This document shows, in pieces, positions 63,707 through 64,000 of a DNA stretch of 64,000 bases (within the stretch, counting starts at the first letter, position 1; each line of letters starts with the position of its first letter). The notes under the pieces are model-generated. The model saw nothing but the letters and a program-made list of their open reading frames with translations, had not been told where the DNA came from and did not search any database. Origin of the DNA: Bacteroidales bacterium (GTDB lineage Bacteria > Bacteroidota > Bacteroidia > Bacteroidales > Marinifilaceae); the NCBI GenBank assembly GCA_015061245.1, contig SUWY01000008.1:1-64000 (forward strand), read 5' to 3'. The translations under genes and the position numbers were made by a program.

Positions 63707-64000
63707 TTACGCTCCTCTTCGTTTAAACAAAGATATCAACGCCTTTACATAATCCTTATCGGTTGCGATTGTTGCAAAATCGACTCCCGACTTTTTAAAT
63801 ATTGCCTGTAAATCAGCATCGCGCTTCATATACAGGTATCTGTACGAATCTCTAAGCTTCTTGTCCGAGGTATCAATCCACATCTTCTCACCACTCTCAG
63901 AGTCGGTCAAATAGACCATTCCAACCGGTGGCAACTCAGCCTCACGTGGATCATACACCTTTAAAGCAACCATATCGTGTTTGCGATTAGCAATGGCAAG
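63707..64000 (-). CDS. DUF58 domain protein, C-terminal part (runs off window)
   Basis: The frame is open to the window edge; the codons visible there read LAIANRKHDMVALKVYDPREAELPPVG, the conserved DUF58 segment. The protein then ends with TDSESGEKMWIDTSD and a helical tail IFKKSGVDFATIATDKDYVKALISLFKRRG. The N-terminal part, about 190-200 residues, lies beyond 64000. DUF58 proteins stand with MoxR ATPases upstream of batA, so moxR should follow outside. An ATG inside the visible part is not the true start. Confidence 0.85.
   Translation of the reverse strand, partial: LAIANRKHDMVALKVYDPREAELPPVGMVYLTDSESGEKMWIDTSDKKLRDSYRYLYMKRDADLQAIFKKSGVDFATIATDKDYVKALISLFKRRGA

Noticed and set aside
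1-64000. tRNA or rRNA genes, intact insertion sequences, prophage
   Set aside because: No cloverleaf or rRNA-like stretch, transposase, integrase or phage structural gene was recognised on either strand. Small or divergent ncRNAs cannot be excluded by eye.

Overview
The window looks like chromosome of a Bacteroidales bacterium (Bacteroidetes). The support is a complete Bat aerotolerance operon, an HU gene, a dipeptidyl peptidase III, Bacteroidetes-type FtsE, rmuC and dnaX genes, an SLBB/Wzz capsule export pair, and several promoters with the Bacteroidetes -7 box TAnnTTTG. GC is low, roughly 35-40% by eye, and lower still in the middle of the capsule locus. I saw no rRNA, tRNA, CRISPR array, intact insertion sequence or prophage.

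Region 1 (1-13.3 kb, minus strand) is a defence-type island. In transcription order it holds an MBL-fold hydrolase overlapping a 1528-aa trypsin-like protease fused to a STAND-type NTPase, a membrane KAP NTPase, a DUF2589 protein, a PHP-domain/ABC-ATPase fusion overlapping a 97-aa partner, and an orphan TaqI-like specificity domain left from a type IIG restriction-modification enzyme. The MBL plus protease-STAND pair resembles AVAST type 1 antiphage systems. Two similar terminator-bearing repeats (4.34 kb and 13.24 kb) bracket the MBL/STAND/KAP block.

Region 2 (13.3-37.2 kb, minus strand) is a capsule or O-antigen locus read from manA down to rfbD. It includes SLBB export protein, Wzz, RfbA, RfbB, Wzx, an RffA-type aminotransferase with a GNAT acetyltransferase, Wzy, a WbsX-type protein, several glycosyltransferases, two sugar epimerases, a MenD-like ThDP enzyme, a pyruvyl transferase and RfbD. 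RfbA/RfbB can feed both a dTDP-4-acetamido-sugar branch (RffA plus GNAT) and a dTDP-rhamnose branch (RfbD), but no rfbC is present. A serine-acetyltransferase-like gene is frameshifted twice.

Region 3 (37.4-48.7 kb) is mixed: an AraC regulator, a toxin-antitoxin pair, a four-helix-bundle protein, an FNT channel, a TIGR02757 protein, RmuC, an AlbA_2 ATPase, an MFS pump, a broken polyvalent-type kinase and an Hsp20. It is full of short repeats. Polypyrimidine tracts sit at gene ends and, as exact 21-bp units, inside the TIGR02757 gene. Three copies of a ~170-bp composite repeat and arrays of TAATTCC/TAACTCC are also present.

Region 4 (48.7-55.2 kb, plus strand) is a housekeeping block: gamma-carbonic-anhydrase-like protein, Rpe, FtsE, FAD dehydrogenase, HU, TrmH-type methyltransferase and dipeptidyl peptidase III. 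Region 5 (55.3-64 kb, minus strand) carries DUF58, an aerotolerance-operon protein and BatA-B-C-D-E, followed by dnaX, which is split by an A10 run into a gamma-like frame and a -1 frame encoding the tau extension.
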